Source: a virus. From it: a stretch of DNA of 54,011 nt. The stretch lies in the IMG/VR virus record IMGVR_UViG_3300024264_002174, positions 1-54,011 of that record; one strand, given 5' to 3'. Below the pieces are notes generated by a model. It was given only the letters and a program-made list of their open reading frames with translations, ran no database searches and had not been told where the DNA came from. The stretch's first letter is position 1. Every line of letters starts with the position of its first letter. Both the position numbers and the translations under genes were made by a program. This document shows positions 52,474 to 54,011 of this stretch, piece after piece.

Positions 52474-52503
52474 AAATAAAAAACCCGACAAAAAGTCGGG
52501 TCT
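52474..52503 (-). terminator. Rho-independent terminator after the 217-aa head gene
   Basis: On the minus strand ACCCGAC-TTTTT-GTCGGGT is followed by TTTTTATTTTA. It is nearly the same in sequence as the terminator at 19446-19473. Confidence 0.9.
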
Positions 52504-52525
52504 TAAGTGTAGCGGTGTGAGATTC

Positions 52526-53179
52526 TTATGAATCTAATATATCTTTTATTTCGTTTTTAAAAGCTGCTTCTTTAGTTAGCTTAGTTTCTTCTACTCCTTC
52601 TTCGTAGCCTCTTCCTTTTTCTCTAGAATTTCTTTTAACTGAAGTAAAGTCTTTGTCAAATCTTTTCCACATCTTACAAAGTTTGTTATCAGGCTTAGCG
52701 TCACAGTAGTCCATTGCTGACATTCCTCCTTTGACTGCTGCAAATAGACCTGCTCCATATGTAGCTGCAATCATTAGAGCTTCAGGGTTTTGTAATAGGT
52801 CTAGAAGATCAGTAGCAGGTGCTTCATTAAGGTCTGCTTCGTCCATGTCTTCTTCCCCTTCACTGTATTCGTTTTTCTTTCTCTTACCGTGAACATGTTC
52901 TTCAATACTCTTAACATCGAGCTCGTTGATAGGAATATTTTTTTGTATTCCACTTTCTTTAAAGTAGACATCGTAATGAGTTACTTCATGCTTTCCTTCG
53001 GCATTTTCTACTAAAGTATGTTGACCTGCGATACATACTCCATATCCGTATGTTTCATGTACTACGTGTGCTGCACAGTCATGTGCAAAGCCTGGTCCGG
53101 CTTCGTCTACGTTTTCTTTTTTAGCTTTTTTACCTTCAGCTATGAAATTTCTTAAATTAAAGTTGCTATATTCGCTCAT
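52526..53179 (-). CDS. Probable prohead internal/core protein
   Basis: The 217-aa protein of unknown family lies between the protease (21) and scaffold (22) genes. Two sites match the T4 prohead-protease consensus (I/L)xE|(A/G): IAE15|G16 and LNE119|A120. A hydrophobic segment (residues about 125-150) is followed by a basic C-terminal region. It contains several Cys/His (C35, C49, H33, H38). The cleavage motifs and position suggest a processed internal head protein. Confidence 0.55.
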   Translation of the reverse strand: MSEYSNFNLRNFIAEGKKAKKENVDEAGPGFAHDCAAHVVHETYGYGVCIAGQHTLVENAEGKHEVTHYDVYFKESGIQKNIPINELDVKSIEEHVHGKRKKNEYSEGEEDMDEADLNEAPATDLLDLLQNPEALMIAATYGAGLFAAVKGGMSAMDYCDAKPDNKLCKMWKRFDKDFTSVKRNSREKGRGYEEGVEETKLTKEAAFKNEIKDILDS

Positions 53180-53197
53180 GTTAAATTCTTTAATGTT

Positions 53198-53210
53198 TAT
53201 ATATAAATAT
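53198..53210 (-). promoter_or_regulatory. Putative late promoter motif ATATTTATATATA
   Basis: The minus strand reads CACATATTTATATATAAAC, 18 nt before the ATG of the 217-aa gene. Confidence 0.5.
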
Positions 53211-53228
53211 GTGTTTTTTTATAAAACG

Positions 53229-53807
53229 TTATGCTCTTAGTATGTCGTTAATAATTAAATCTAAATTTTTATATCTAGATACTTTTTCTGTACCTTCTTG
53301 TAATGATATAGGATTCATATATGCTCCATGTGTTGAAGGATTAGAAACAAAATCCCAACAGACTAATTCAAAATCTGGCTGTACTTCTAATTGTCCTTCG
53401 TTTGTCTGATTTACTGAGCCTGTACCTCTAGATGAAATACCTATTGTGTGGCCTGCTTTAATGATTTCTTTTACAATATTACCTGCTGGGGTGTTTAGTA
53501 GTTCAACCTTACCCATTAGGTCGTTTCCGTCCCACCATAGCTCTTTAACTATATGAGAAGCGTTCTTAAGAGAGACAACAGGAGACTCAGGGTGATCAAG
53601 TTCTCCGAATGCATTACCGTTCTTAACAAATTCATCAGTATACTTCTTTGCTTCTCTCTGTAATATATCTTTTGAGTATACTCTTCCATTTTGATTTTCG
53701 GCTACTGCTCTTTGCATAATACCCTCTACCTCAAATACTCCTGGTCTACTTTTGGATTCTTTGATAGTTGGTCTGAACGGCGTAACGTCTACTAATAATT
53801 GTGCCAT
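53229..53807 (-). CDS. gp21: Prohead maturation protease, T4 gp21-like
   Basis: The 192-aa serine protease of the herpesvirus-protease-like (U9/S78-related) class is a little shorter than T4 gp21 (212 aa). The catalytic His is H72 in FGELDHPES and the nucleophile is one of S125/S126 in IGISSRGTGS. It cleaves scaffold and capsid proteins in the prohead. It lies 3 bp after the unidentified fragment on the right. Confidence 0.92.
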   Translation of the reverse strand: MAQLLVDVTPFRPTIKESKSRPGVFEVEGIMQRAVAENQNGRVYSKDILQREAKKYTDEFVKNGNAFGELDHPESPVVSLKNASHIVKELWWDGNDLMGKVELLNTPAGNIVKEIIKAGHTIGISSRGTGSVNQTNEGQLEVQPDFELVCWDFVSNPSTHGAYMNPISLQEGTEKVSRYKNLDLIINDILRA

Positions 53808-53810
53808 ATA

Positions 53811-54011
53811 TTAAATGTTAGGTGTAAATACTGTATGTTTAGCATCTCCTATTTCTTCTATGTCGCCTTGCGCTCTTGCTTGTGCTACTAAATTAGGATC
53901 TAACCTTTTAGCTTTAGGTAACTGTAGATCTTGTGTAAAGCCTTTTTTAGTTACAGGACGTAGATCTAGAAGGAAAGCCGATTCTATAGAAGGGCCAATA
54001 AATTGTCCTAT
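53811..54011 (-). CDS. C-terminal fragment of an upstream head-region gene
   Basis: The frame is open from the right edge to TAA (53811-53813) and gives the last 66 residues of a protein ending HTVFTPNI. The segment is basic/polar (ESAFLLDLRPVTKKGFTQDL). I do not recognise it. In T4 the genes upstream of 21 are the portal (20) and small core genes 67/68, so a head-assembly function is likely from position only. Confidence 0.5.
   Translation of the reverse strand: MGQFIGPSIESAFLLDLRPVTKKGFTQDLQLPKAKRLDPNLVAQARAQGDIEEIGDAKHTVFTPNI

Noticed and set aside
14955-53210. TATAAATA on the plus strand as classical T4 late promoters firing rightward
   Set aside because: No plus-strand genes follow these sites and the terminators are minus-oriented, so rightward late promoters are unlikely; the motif was kept as a minus-strand element.

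Overview
The window is the core of a T4-like myophage genome, AT-rich by eye, with every supportable gene on the minus strand, so transcription runs from right to left. It carries recognisable T4-type head genes (protease 21, core 22, major capsid 23), neck genes (13/14/15-like), tail sheath (18) and tube (19), a gp26-like baseplate gene and a tape measure. The replication genes are gp41-type helicase, UvsX, gp32, RNase H and class Ia ribonucleotide reductase. Most start codons follow A/T-rich leaders without a Shine-Dalgarno sequence. That, with the low GC, suggests a marine phage of Bacteroidota (Flavobacteria-like), but the host is an inference and no host gene is present to prove it.

Layout from the right end (upstream) to the left: head genes (54011-49648: unidentified C-terminal fragment, protease, a probable prohead component, acidic scaffold core, major capsid); neck genes (49573-46765); a fibre/adhesin block with shared N-terminal tags and swapped modules (46716-36042, including an S74 self-cleaving fibre); a 14-kb modification cassette (36023-21881); sheath, tube, gp26-like gene, a possible frameshifted gp51-like extension and a 1127-aa tape measure (21769-14974); baseplate or hub proteins (14934-9182); a divergent family A DNA polymerase (9134-7809); and the replication/recombination/nucleotide block (7785-1). 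Neck, tail and capsid genes are punctuated by rho-independent terminators, and many are preceded by an (A/G)ATATTTATA-type motif. This is the reverse complement of the classical T4 late box TATAAATA and probably the late promoter of this phage.

The most unusual part is the cassette at 21881-36023. It encodes three glycosyltransferase-like or transferase proteins of the GT-A type (two of them GT7 galactosyltransferases whose catalytic domain appears split by an inserted LamG/ConA-like domain), one more putative glycosyltransferase, a SAM methyltransferase, a free-standing LamG-like protein, two small coiled-coil proteins and six consecutive radical SAM enzymes with an N-terminal 'twitch' cysteine cluster. 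The genes overlap or abut. No terminator or promoter motif was recognised between them and the fibre genes upstream, so they are probably expressed late with the virion genes. The best working idea is a virion (fibre or surface) modification system combining glycosylation, methylation and radical chemistry. Its substrate cannot be read from the sequence.

Secondary points of interest are: a family A polymerase with an altered active-site neighbourhood in a T4-type replication module; a gp51-like reading frame with no start codon that could be reached by +1 frameshifting from the gp26-like gene; tandem nucleotidyltransferases; and in-frame repeat expansions in a baseplate protein and in a fibre. 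I saw no tRNA, CRISPR array, insertion sequence or reverse transcriptase, and no gene-free stretch longer than 300 bases.
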